Shown: positions 55,230 to 63,755 of the stretch, one piece after another
How the letters are laid out: every line of letters begins with the position of its first letter
Position numbering within the stretch: position 1 is the stretch's first letter
Source: Comamonadaceae bacterium
GTDB lineage: Bacteria > Pseudomonadota > Gammaproteobacteria > Burkholderiales > Burkholderiaceae_C
Direction: 5' to 3'
Assembly: GCA_947455465.1 (NCBI GenBank)
Contig: CANGNS010000014.1
Span: 38,683-102,682, forward strand
DNA length: 64,000 bases
Notes under the pieces: model-generated
Told to the model about the DNA's origin: nothing
What the model saw: only the letters and a program-made list of their open reading frames with translations
Database searches by the model: none
Translations under genes and position numbers: made by a program

Positions 55230-55886
55230 ATGCGGGATTTCAAAAAAAACACATGGACGCTGATCAAGCGACTTTCCCTGGGCCTGGCGCTGGCCGTGCC
55301 AGGGCTTTACCAAGGGCATGCACAAGCCCAAACCGTCACTTTAAATTTCACTGGGACCATTCAGAATCCAATTTGCATATTGCGTGTGCAAAACAGTGCC
55401 CTTAATTCCGTTACCACCGCAGGCGTCGCCACCCTTCCTTTGGGTACCTTGACGTATTCGGAGGTGTACGCAGCTGCGCAGGGTGGGACGATTGGGTCAC
55501 CAACACTCTTCAGGGTTAACGTGACTGACACAGATGGAAGTCTGTGCAAAACTCGTAATCCTTTTCAAGTTACTCTACTTGCGAATGCTGGCGATGTCAA
55601 AACTATCAACGGTAATCCCGTACTAACGAGCTCATCCAACAGGGAGGTGGGTGTACTTATCAGTGTGCTCGACCAAGCTTACGTACCACTTGCCAGCCTC
55701 CCGGCAGCTGTTTCGGCGGCCGAAACATCCCAGGGCAATAGTAATCTCAGCACACTGCAGGCCCGTGCCCAAAGTATTTCATCTTTTCTTTATTCCGCGC
55801 AGCCCGTGAAATTAGCAGCGGCAAACACAGCAATTACGCCAGGTTCGTATGGCGGGCAGCTCACGGTTCAAGCGACCTTCTACTAG
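55230..55886 (+). CDS. type 1-like fimbrial major subunit (pilin)
   Basis: The 218-residue protein starts at ATG 55230 after a TGGGAG site. Signal peptide ends near AQAQ. The mature sequence begins TVTLNFTGTIQNPICILRVQ, the N-terminal donor strand and first Cys of chaperone-usher pilins; the partner Cys is in GSLCKTRN. The C-terminus GSYGGQLTVQATFY ends in the penultimate aromatic pattern bound by chaperones. Its base composition is less GC-rich than that of neighbours, as is common for surface proteins or transferred genes. It is the best candidate for the shaft subunit. Confidence 0.85.
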   Translation: MRDFKKNTWTLIKRLSLGLALAVPGLYQGHAQAQTVTLNFTGTIQNPICILRVQNSALNSVTTAGVATLPLGTLTYSEVYAAAQGGTIGSPTLFRVNVTDTDGSLCKTRNPFQVTLLANAGDVKTINGNPVLTSSSNREVGVLISVLDQAYVPLASLPAAVSAAETSQGNSNLSTLQARAQSISSFLYSAQPVKLAAANTAITPGSYGGQLTVQATFY

Positions 55887-55905
55887 CCTTGCATCGCGGT
55901 CCTTT

Positions 55906-55930
55906 CCTAGGTTACAAGGGACAACCTGGG
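55906..55930 (+). other. stem-loop between pilin and chaperone genes
   Basis: CCTAGGTT (55906-55913) pairs with AACCTGGG (55923-55930), including one G-U pair, across a 9-base loop, 20 bases past the pilin stop. No T-run follows. In other pilus operons such structures let more pilin than chaperone and usher be made; that role is inferred here. Confidence 0.5.
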
Positions 55931-55976
55931 CGCGTCACATTTACCAAGACTTTGTTGCAAAAAAAAGGACAGACGC

Positions 55977-56750
55977 ATGCCCCCACTGAACAGGCCACCC
56001 TCCGCAGGCGCACTGGGCAGCCGCATTTTGCAATGCTGCGTGGCGGCTGGCGTTCTCTGGGCGGGCGTGCCCGCTTGGGGTGGCGTGTACCTGGAGTCCA
56101 CGCGGGTTATTTACCAAGAAGGCCAGCGCGATGTGGCTCTGAAGCTGACGAATGCAGACAAGGCCCAAACTGCCTTGGTGCAGTTGTGGATGGATGATGG
56201 CGGCTTAGACGCACCGGAGGTGCAAGGCCATGTTCCGTTTTTGATCAATCCCCCAATGGCCAAGATTGAGGCTGGCAAAAGTCAATTGGCGCGGATTGCA
56301 TTTATTGGCGAACAACTCGACCCCGCCCATGAATCCCTGTATTGGCTCAATGTTCTGGAGATACCGCCTAAAAGCACCGGGGGCTCCCAGCTGAGTTTTG
56401 CCATACGCTCGCGTATCAAATTCTTTTATCGGCCCAAGGCGCTATTGGCGCTGGAGCCTTTCAACCCCGAAAAACTGCAGTGGCGTTGGAAGTCAAAGAC
56501 CTTGCCACTGCAAATCGAAGCCCGCAATACCAGCGCCTTTCACTGGACGATCAATACGGCTGCCTTGCTGATTGCGAGCCAAGAGTACCCCATCAACCTC
56601 AGCGCCATGCTCAAGCCCCAACAAAGCCTGGGCTTTAGCCTGCGGGAGGCTGATGTGCCGCTCGCAGGGCCGGCGCGCATCAGGATCAGCGTTATTAATG
56701 ACTACGGTGGTGAGTCCAAGTTCGAATTCGAGGTGAAGGACGCCTGGTAA
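55977..56750 (+). CDS. periplasmic fimbrial chaperone, PapD/FimC family
   Basis: The 257-residue protein starts at ATG 55977 after AAGGAC; signal peptide ends near PAWGG. The PapD fold is supported by VYLESTRVIYQEGQRDVALKL, where the Arg anchors pilin C-termini, by NPPMAKIEAGKSQLARI, and by the ending strand IKFFYRP carrying the conserved Lys. The second domain (about 150-255) closes with SVINDYGG. It caps pilins by donor-strand complementation and brings them to the usher. The stop lies 36 bases before the usher ATG. Confidence 0.92.
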   Translation: MPPLNRPPSAGALGSRILQCCVAAGVLWAGVPAWGGVYLESTRVIYQEGQRDVALKLTNADKAQTALVQLWMDDGGLDAPEVQGHVPFLINPPMAKIEAGKSQLARIAFIGEQLDPAHESLYWLNVLEIPPKSTGGSQLSFAIRSRIKFFYRPKALLALEPFNPEKLQWRWKSKTLPLQIEARNTSAFHWTINTAALLIASQEYPINLSAMLKPQQSLGFSLREADVPLAGPARIRISVINDYGGESKFEFEVKDAW

Positions 56751-56786
56751 GCCCGCCTCGTGCGTCATCTATGCTGCCCACGCCCT

Positions 56787-59288
56787 ATGCGCAATTGCTT
56801 CTTCCTGGCTCTTGTGGCGCTGGCAATGTCAATGCATCACCGCGCAATTGCCCAAGAAACGGCGACGCCCACGCCCACGCCCGAGCGCGCAGCGGGCCAG
56901 CGCGGTTTGGAAGACGAGTTTGACCTGGACTTCCTCAACCCGGCCGTGGCCGACAAGGCAGAGGCCGCCGCGCTGGTCTCTGCAGGGCGGGTGCCCTCGG
57001 GCCGGTTTGCGGTTGCCTTGGAAATCAACGACGCGAGTGTGGGCTCGATGAATATCCAATTTGTCAGGCGCGCGGGCGAGGACAACGCCCAGCCCTGCTT
57101 CAGTACCAAAGACATCCAGGCCTTCAAGCTCAGGCCCGAATTTTTGACCGAAGCGGCCAAGGCTCTGGGCCCTGGCTGTTTGCCTATCGGTGCCATCGTG
57201 GAGCAAGCCTCGTATACCTACGATCGCGACGATCTGCGCCTCAAAATCACGGTGCCGCAGGCCGCCTTGCAAAAGATGACCCAAGAGCGTGCATCGCCCG
57301 CGTCCTTTGTCGATGGCGAAGACGCGGGCTTTGTGAATTACTACTTCAATAGTTACCAGACCTATGGCCAAGGGGCGGGCACGTCCTCGCAGTTTCTCGA
57401 TCTCAAATCCGGGCTGAATTGGCAAACCTGGCAGCTGCGCCAGCAAAGTCTTTTTGCAGCGAGCGATGGAGGCGGCGTGACGCAGATCAATGGCGACCTG
57501 AGCGTACGAAAAATATTTCGCGCATGGAAAATGGCAGCGGCCTTCGGGAATATCAGCAGCCAAACCCCCCTGATTAGCGGTGTGTCGATGCGGGGCTTGA
57601 GCATCAACTCCGAAGAAGGCCTGATGCCGCCGCAGGAGAAAATCTACAACCCGGCCATCAAAGGCTTTGCCAGAAGCAATGCGCGCATACAGGCCCGCCA
57701 AAATGGCCTCTTATTTTTGGAAAAAAATGTACCGCCCGGTCCGTTTGAGTTCGATGCGCTCACCCCCCCCGCCAGCACCGGTGACGTTCAGGTCACCGTG
57801 ACCGAGGCGGACGGTTCGCAGCAATTTTTTGTAATGCCTTATGCCAACACCTGGGGAAAACTCCGTCCAGGCGATTTTCGCTACCTTGTCAACTACGGTT
57901 TTTATGGCTATCAAACCGACGCTCAGCAAGCGGTATTGCAGGCCAGCTTTCGCTATGGTTTGTGGGACAACTTCGCCGGTGCACTCGATGTTTTTTGGTC
58001 TGAACGCTACCAAAGCTATGCCACGCAGTTCGATTTCGAAAACCTGGTGGGCGCGCAGTTAATTCAGGTCAATATGGCCAGGTATGCGGTCAATAACAAC
58101 GACGCCACCTGGAGTCTGCGCTATCAGGACCGTTTGGCCGTCACCAAATTTGCATCCCTGTCGTACAGCCTGAGCGCCGCCACGGAAAAATACCTCGAGG
58201 CGGCGCAAGCGCTGTCCTATGCTACCGCCGACCCCAAGGCCTCTGTCGGAGCCAAGCTCAGCCAGGCACTGAGTGCCGGAGTCGACTTGGGCGCGTGGGG
58301 CGCCTTGGGCCTGACGCACAGCGTGCAAAGCAGCGGCTCGTCGGTGGGTGCCAGCCAAAGCACCTACCTGTCGTATGGCAAAACTTGGGGTCGCGCAAGC
58401 CTGACGGTCAGCCTAAGCAGGTCGACAGGCAATGGCGCAGGGGGCGATGCAGGCGCGAATACCGCCCTCTATCTGGGATTGAACTTGCCGATTTCTATAG
58501 GCCCTGGAAGCGGCAATTTCAACGGCAGCTGGAGCCAACAGTCCAACGCGGCGAGCGCCAGAAATATCAGCTACCAAAACACTTTGGACGATGGGCTCAC
58601 CTATGGCGTGGGCGTGTCCGACAGCAATGCACAGCAAGTGGCTAGCGCCAATGTGCAAGTCGCCCATGACTGGGGCTTTGCCAATGCAAGCGCCAGCCAA
58701 TCGAGCCGTGGCGAGGGTCAGTGGGGCTTGGGTAACAACGGCGCCCTGATTTTTCATCGGGCAGGCGTGCTGGCCGCACCGCCGGTGGGCGATACCTTTG
58801 CCATTGTGGAGGTGCCCGACGGGGCTGGTGCGCGGGTGCAGGGCCAAAGTGCCCGTATCGGGTCGCAGGGTTTTGGCGTGGCGCAATATCTCTCGCCCTA
58901 CACCGACAATACCGTGCAGATCAGTCTCGATGGTGCGCCCCTGGACCTGGAGATTGCCACACCTATGCAAAATGTAGCGCCCATGGCGGGGGCCATTGTT
59001 GCGCTCAAGTATGCGTCCTCTACCGGGCGGCCCTTGTTGGTGGACTTTCAGCCGCTTGCCGTCAAAAAAATTCCCTTGGGCGCAGAGGTGAGCGACGAGG
59101 ATGGTGCTGTCGTGGGCATGGTGGGCCAGGGTGCGCGCGCGCTGCTGCGGGTCAGAAAGCCCAAAGGCCTTTTAAAAATAGCCTGGGGCCCGCAGGCCGA
59201 TGAGCAATGCCAGGCGCGCTATGAAATTCAAACCCAAGATAAACCGAATGCTGCGGGACTCATCAAATTCTTACTGAAATGCCAGTAA
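56787..59288 (+). CDS. outer-membrane fimbrial usher
   Basis: The 833-residue protein starts at ATG 56787; a GTG at 56760 is an alternative. Signal peptide ends near AIAQ. The N-terminal chaperone-binding domain is divergent (DLDFLNPAV, SGRVPSGRFAVALEIND-like region) but the barrel and plug are typical: GFVNYYFNSYQTYG, ARIQARQNGLLFLEKNVPPG, VTVTEADGSQQFFVMPY. The middle and C-terminal parts hold beta strands and PLVVDFQ-like CTD features. A C8 run at 57763-57770 (Thr-Pro-Pro around residue 326) is a slippage site. It forms the outer-membrane assembly pore. Confidence 0.9.
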   Translation: MRNCFFLALVALAMSMHHRAIAQETATPTPTPERAAGQRGLEDEFDLDFLNPAVADKAEAAALVSAGRVPSGRFAVALEINDASVGSMNIQFVRRAGEDNAQPCFSTKDIQAFKLRPEFLTEAAKALGPGCLPIGAIVEQASYTYDRDDLRLKITVPQAALQKMTQERASPASFVDGEDAGFVNYYFNSYQTYGQGAGTSSQFLDLKSGLNWQTWQLRQQSLFAASDGGGVTQINGDLSVRKIFRAWKMAAAFGNISSQTPLISGVSMRGLSINSEEGLMPPQEKIYNPAIKGFARSNARIQARQNGLLFLEKNVPPGPFEFDALTPPASTGDVQVTVTEADGSQQFFVMPYANTWGKLRPGDFRYLVNYGFYGYQTDAQQAVLQASFRYGLWDNFAGALDVFWSERYQSYATQFDFENLVGAQLIQVNMARYAVNNNDATWSLRYQDRLAVTKFASLSYSLSAATEKYLEAAQALSYATADPKASVGAKLSQALSAGVDLGAWGALGLTHSVQSSGSSVGASQSTYLSYGKTWGRASLTVSLSRSTGNGAGGDAGANTALYLGLNLPISIGPGSGNFNGSWSQQSNAASARNISYQNTLDDGLTYGVGVSDSNAQQVASANVQVAHDWGFANASASQSSRGEGQWGLGNNGALIFHRAGVLAAPPVGDTFAIVEVPDGAGARVQGQSARIGSQGFGVAQYLSPYTDNTVQISLDGAPLDLEIATPMQNVAPMAGAIVALKYASSTGRPLLVDFQPLAVKKIPLGAEVSDEDGAVVGMVGQGARALLRVRKPKGLLKIAWGPQADEQCQARYEIQTQDKPNAAGLIKFLLKCQ

Positions 59289-59330
59289 GCATGCATGCTG
59301 ATGGCAGCGCACAGCGACCAGGACCTGACT

Positions 59331-60518
59331 ATGACGATGCGCCGATTATTTGAACTGCTTGCAGGCTTGTGCCCACGCCGGCCTGGCCTGGGGCCTTGGA
59401 TGGTGGCCGTCTTTGCAGCACTGGTATGCAAAAGCAGCCTAGCGGCCACGGCCTGTATCCCCTATGGGTACGGAACAACACCCAGCCCCACCCCGCTGAC
59501 AACTTTTGCTGCAACGGCCAAATTGGATACGAAAAAACTGCTGTACCAGCGAAGCTGGACCTCCGCGCTCGGCCCGGAATGCACACAAGACCCTCGTGCA
59601 CGTTTTTTTGTGGCACCCGATTTCAGCGGCACCAATTTTCGTGTCGCCAATCGGCAAAGCGCCAGCGTCGCTCAAGGGGTCAAAATCAGCTTTGAGGCAT
59701 TGGATGACGCTAGCAAGTTTGGCATCACTGAGGCCTTGTTTTCGATTGTGTACACCGCCACCATCGTGTGTACCAATGGCGCGCCCCTTGGTGTAGCGCC
59801 CGATAGCACAGGCACGGGGTTTGTCATTACCGGTATCAATGCCGAGGGCGGATGCGCCGGCAAATATGTAGTGACCTACGACATTCAAGTATGGCAAGTG
59901 CCTACGCAAACCTTCCCCACCGGTGCGAGGTTCGTCATCCTGGGTGGCTTTGGCTTTCGGTTGGTGAACGAATTGCAAACCGAAACCGGAGGCCTGTTGG
60001 TTGCACGATCGGGCACCTTGGCCAATAGCCCTTTTTTCAGATTCGTAGCCAATGTAGGCTGTGTTGTGAGTGTGCCAAGTACGTCAATAAGCCTGCCCGA
60101 TACCACGCTGGACAGTATCAAAAACCCAGCGCCCACCAATCGGACCTACTTTGATGTCACCTTGGCCAACTGCCAGGGTGGCAGTAATAGCGCGCCGCTG
60201 GCAGTCATGCTGATATGGCGGTTTTCTGCGCCACATCCCAGTGACGCCACCTTGATGGTGAATGGGGACACCACGAGCGATGCCGCAAAAAATGTCGCGC
60301 TCAGAATGTTTGTACTGGGGCTCGATTCATCTGTCAAACCCATTGAGCACCAGGTACCGGTAGATTCAGGGCGCAAATTGCCTCGCGATGCCGGGGGCCC
60401 GATGGTGCTGCGCCATTTTGTGCAATACGCATTGACGCCTGAAGGGCAAGCGGACGCCAATGTGCTCTCTGCCGGCAAGTTTTCCGGGCAGGCCCAGTTG
60501 TTTGTCCAATACCAATAA
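59331..60518 (+). CDS. two-domain fimbrial tip adhesin candidate
   Basis: The 395-residue protein starts at ATG 59331 (59295 also possible). It has a long signal region ending near SSLAA. The first half (about 45-235) has four or more cysteines, is beta-rich, and shows no known lectin motif. The second half, from VGCVVSVPSTSISLP, looks like a pilin domain with paired Cys (LANCQGGS) and ends GQAQLFVQYQ, matching chaperone-bound C-termini. Twice pilin length and last position in the cluster are typical of tip adhesins. Ligand unknown. An 8-bp hairpin covers its stop codon. Confidence 0.75.
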   Translation: MTMRRLFELLAGLCPRRPGLGPWMVAVFAALVCKSSLAATACIPYGYGTTPSPTPLTTFAATAKLDTKKLLYQRSWTSALGPECTQDPRARFFVAPDFSGTNFRVANRQSASVAQGVKISFEALDDASKFGITEALFSIVYTATIVCTNGAPLGVAPDSTGTGFVITGINAEGGCAGKYVVTYDIQVWQVPTQTFPTGARFVILGGFGFRLVNELQTETGGLLVARSGTLANSPFFRFVANVGCVVSVPSTSISLPDTTLDSIKNPAPTNRTYFDVTLANCQGGSNSAPLAVMLIWRFSAPHPSDATLMVNGDTTSDAAKNVALRMFVLGLDSSVKPIEHQVPVDSGRKLPRDAGGPMVLRHFVQYALTPEGQADANVLSAGKFSGQAQLFVQYQ

Positions 60519-60532
60519 GCCCGGTATTGGGC
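60504..60532 (+). terminator. stem-loop at the end of the fimbrial cluster
   Basis: CCAATACC (60506-60513) and GGTATTGG (60523-60530) form a perfect 8-bp stem, extendable to 10 with one wobble, around a 9-base loop that holds the adhesin stop codon. No T-run follows, so it is a candidate weak or factor-dependent terminator. Confidence 0.45.
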
Positions 60533-60599
60533 CCGAATTCACGGTGTTTTGTAAGTTTCTTCATGGTCCGCGGGGCTGGCCTGCGCTAGAGTACGCGCT

Positions 60600-62102
60600 A
60601 TGAATGCTCCCTTTAAGCCCGGCGCCCAGGACGCCATCGCCCGCGCCGCCTTGCAAGCCCAGGTGGTGCAGGCGCTGGGCCGAGATCTGCCGCAGCACGC
60701 CTTGCTTTATCAGACCGAGGACACCGCGCCCTACGAGTGTGACGGCCTGACCGCCTACCGCCAACGCCCGCTGGTGGTGGCCCTGCCCGAGACCGAGGCC
60801 CAGGTGCAAGCCGTGCTGCGCAGCTGCCATGCGCTGGGCGTGCCGGTGGTGGCGCGTGGTGCGGGTACCGGTCTGTCGGGCGGCGCCATGCCCCATGCGC
60901 AAGGCGTGACGCTGTCCTTGGCCAAGTTCAACAAAATAGTGCGGATCGATGCGCTGGCGCGCACCGCGCGCGTGCAGTGCGGCGTGCGCAACCTGGCCAT
61001 TAGCGAGGCGGCAGCGCCGCTGGGCCTGTACTACGCGCCCGACCCCAGCAGCCAGATCGCCTGCACCATCGGCGGCAATGTGGCCGAAAATTCCGGCGGC
61101 GTGCATTGCCTCAAATACGGCCTGACGCTGCACAACGTGCTGCAAGTGCGCGGCTTTACCGCCCAGGGCGAGCCCATCACTTTGGGCAGCCAGGCGCTGG
61201 ACGCACCCGGCTACGACTTGCTCAGCCTGGCCATCGGCAGCGAGGGCATGCTGGCCGTGACCACCGAGGTGCTGGTCAAGCTGGTGCCCAAGCCGCAGTT
61301 GGCGCGCTGCATCATGGCCAGTTTTGACGATGTGCGCAAAGCCGGCGAGGCCGTGGCCGCCGTTATCGCCGCAGGCATCATCCCCGCAGGCCTGGAAATG
61401 ATGGACAAGCCCATGACAGCCGCCGTCGAGGACTTCGTCCACGCTGGCTACGACCTCAGTGCCCAAGCCATCTTGCTGTGCGAGAGTGACGGCACGCCCG
61501 AGGAAGTGGAAGAAGAAATCGCCCATATGAGCGCGGTGCTCAGCCGTCACGGGGCCACGGCCATTGCGGTCAGCCAAAGCGAGGCCGAACGCCTGCGCTT
61601 TTGGAGCGGACGCAAAAACGCCTTCCCCGCCAGCGGCCGCATCAGCCCGGACTACATGTGCATGGACAGCACCATCCCGCGCAAGCGCTTGGCCGATATC
61701 TTGTTGGCGATCGCCGAGATGGAAAAGAAATACCAGCTGCGCTGCGCCAATGTGTTCCATGCGGGCGACGGCAATTTGCACCCGCTGATCTTGTTTGACG
61801 CGAACGACCCGGACCAATTGCGCCGCTGCGAGCTGTTTGGCGCCGACATCCTTGAGACCAGCGTCGCCATGGGCGGCACCATCACGGGCGAGCATGGCGT
61901 GGGCGTGGAAAAGCTCAACTCCATGTGTGTGCAGTTCTCGGCGGCCGAAAGCGCGCAAATGTTTGGCATCAAGCGCGCTTTTGACCCGCAAGGGCTGCTC
62001 AACCCGGGCAAAGTGATCCCCACGCTGCAGCGCTGCGCCGAATACGGCAAAGAGCTGGTGCGCGGCGGCCAGCGCAAACACCCGGATTTGCCTCGGTTTT
62101 AA
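60600..62102 (+). CDS. glcD: FAD-linked oxidase, GlcD-like (glycolate/lactate oxidase subunit)
   Basis: The 500-residue protein has a PCMH-type FAD domain (about 55-235: VVARGAGTGLSGGAMPHAQGV, IGGNVAENSGGVHCLKYG) and a C-terminal oxidase domain with FHAGDGNLHPLILFD and GEHGVGVEKL. These are the hallmarks of GlcD, which oxidises glycolate to glyoxylate with GlcE and GlcF. Those subunits are not in the window, so a D-lactate or other 2-hydroxyacid is also possible. Transcribed in the same direction as the fimbrial cluster but separated by 81 bases with a hairpin. Confidence 0.9.
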   Translation: MNAPFKPGAQDAIARAALQAQVVQALGRDLPQHALLYQTEDTAPYECDGLTAYRQRPLVVALPETEAQVQAVLRSCHALGVPVVARGAGTGLSGGAMPHAQGVTLSLAKFNKIVRIDALARTARVQCGVRNLAISEAAAPLGLYYAPDPSSQIACTIGGNVAENSGGVHCLKYGLTLHNVLQVRGFTAQGEPITLGSQALDAPGYDLLSLAIGSEGMLAVTTEVLVKLVPKPQLARCIMASFDDVRKAGEAVAAVIAAGIIPAGLEMMDKPMTAAVEDFVHAGYDLSAQAILLCESDGTPEEVEEEIAHMSAVLSRHGATAIAVSQSEAERLRFWSGRKNAFPASGRISPDYMCMDSTIPRKRLADILLAIAEMEKKYQLRCANVFHAGDGNLHPLILFDANDPDQLRRCELFGADILETSVAMGGTITGEHGVGVEKLNSMCVQFSAAESAQMFGIKRAFDPQGLLNPGKVIPTLQRCAEYGKELVRGGQRKHPDLPRF

Positions 62103-62169
62103 AGCCCTGTACCATGGCGGCCCGGGCGTGGTCTGCGCCTGCCATTGAACGGTTTTTGTGAGTTTCCCC

Positions 62170-63735
62170 ATGGCCCAAAACAATCTTTTTGCTGCCCTGC
62201 GCGCCGGCTTCCCGCGCGATCTGGATCAAATTGCCGTCCAAACCGAGACCGGCCTGCACTATTCCTGGCGCGATCTGGACCGCGCCACGGCCATGCTGGC
62301 CAATTTGCTGCAGTCTTTGGGCCTGCCCGCAGGCAGCCGCGTCGCTGCCCATGTGGACAAATCGGTCGAAGCCATGCTGCTCTACCTGGCCACGCTGCGC
62401 GCCGGCTTTGTGTATTTGCCGCTCAATGTGGCCTACCAAAGCGGCGAACTGGCCTACTTTTTGGGCAATGCCGAACCGGCGGTGCTGGTTTGCAGCCCGC
62501 GCGATTTCGGCTGGGCCAGCAAGCTCGCCTTTCAGACCGGCACGCAGTATGTGTTCACGCTGGACGACCAGCGCCAAGGCAGCTTGCTCGAGCGCGCTGC
62601 GCAGCACAGCGATGTGCACACCATCGCCCCGCGCAAAGCCAGCGATCTGGCGGCCATGGTCTACACCAGCGGCACCACCGGCCGCAGCAAGGGCGCCATG
62701 CTCAGCCACGGCAATTTGCTGAGCAATGCCCAGGTGCTCAAGGAATACTGGGGCTGGTCGGCTACCGGAGGGCCTGAGGGCCGTGGGGATGTATTGATCC
62801 ACTGCCTGCCCATCTTCCATGTGCACGGCCTGTTTGTCGCCTTGCACGGCGCGCTGCTCAACGGCAGCAAAATGATTTGGATGGCCCGCTTTGAGCCCAA
62901 GCGGGTGCTGTCGTATTTGCCGCAAGCCACCATCTTCATGGGCGTGCCCACCTTGTATGTGCGCCTTTTGGGCGAGCCTGGCTTGGACGCCAAGGCCTGC
63001 GCGTCCATGCGTCTGTTTGTGGCTGGCTCTGCGCCCTTGTTGCTGGAGACCTTCCAGGCCTGGACCGAGCGCACCGGACACACCATCCTCGAGCGCTACG
63101 GCATGAGCGAGACAGTCATGCTTACCTCCAACCCCTACACCGCCGACAAGCGCTTTGCAGGCCAGTCCGAACGTCGTGGCGGCACCGTGGGTTTCCCGCT
63201 GCCAGGTGTGCAGGTGCGCGTTAGCAGCAGCGAGGGCCAGACTTGCGCCGTGGGCGAGGTGGGCAATATCGAAGTGCGCGGCCCCAATGTGTTTAGCGGC
63301 TATTGGCGCATGCCCGAGAAGACCGCCGAAGAGTTCACGGCCGACGGCTACTTCAAAACCGGTGACGTGGGCATGGTGGATACACGTGGCTACATCAGCA
63401 TCGTGGGGCGAAGCAAAGACCTGATCATCAGCGGCGGATACAACGTCTACCCGGCAGAGATCGAGGGCTATATCAACGCCATGCACGGTGTGGCCGAGAG
63501 CGCGCTGGTCGGCGTGCCGCACCCCGACTTTGGCGAAGTGGGCGTGGCCGTGGTCATTGCCAAACCCGGCGCCAAGCCCGATGGCGATGCGATTGTCCAA
63601 GCGCTCAAGCAAAACCTGGCCAATTTCAAAATCCCCAAACGTTGCTTTGTGCTGCCCGAGCTGCCGCGCAACGCCATGGGCAAGGTGCAAAAAAACCTGC
63701 TGCGCCAGCAATACCAAAACCTGTTTAGCGCCTGA
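62170..63735 (+). CDS. malonyl-CoA ligase-like (MatB) AMP-forming acyl-CoA synthetase
   Basis: From ATG 62170 the protein has 521 residues; a GTG 12 bases earlier is also possible. ANL-family motifs are complete: VYTSGTTGRSKGAMLSHGNL, FHVHGLFVALH, YGMSETVML, GYFKTGDVGMVD, GRSKDLIISGGYNVYPAEIE and the catalytic lysine in RNAMGKVQ. The overall length and HVHGLF...SYLPQATIFMGVPTLYVRLL fit MatB, which makes malonyl-CoA from malonate. A substrate like methylmalonate cannot be excluded. It is 67 bases downstream of glcD. Confidence 0.85.
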   Translation: MAQNNLFAALRAGFPRDLDQIAVQTETGLHYSWRDLDRATAMLANLLQSLGLPAGSRVAAHVDKSVEAMLLYLATLRAGFVYLPLNVAYQSGELAYFLGNAEPAVLVCSPRDFGWASKLAFQTGTQYVFTLDDQRQGSLLERAAQHSDVHTIAPRKASDLAAMVYTSGTTGRSKGAMLSHGNLLSNAQVLKEYWGWSATGGPEGRGDVLIHCLPIFHVHGLFVALHGALLNGSKMIWMARFEPKRVLSYLPQATIFMGVPTLYVRLLGEPGLDAKACASMRLFVAGSAPLLLETFQAWTERTGHTILERYGMSETVMLTSNPYTADKRFAGQSERRGGTVGFPLPGVQVRVSSSEGQTCAVGEVGNIEVRGPNVFSGYWRMPEKTAEEFTADGYFKTGDVGMVDTRGYISIVGRSKDLIISGGYNVYPAEIEGYINAMHGVAESALVGVPHPDFGEVGVAVVIAKPGAKPDGDAIVQALKQNLANFKIPKRCFVLPELPRNAMGKVQKNLLRQQYQNLFSA

Positions 63736-63755
63736 GCCTGCGCCAAAGCCACGGT

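Noticed and set aside
60561..63717. Two long minus-strand open frames opposite glcD and the MatB-like gene
   Set aside because: Both sense genes carry complete catalytic motifs. The antisense products are His/Gln/Ala-rich without domains.
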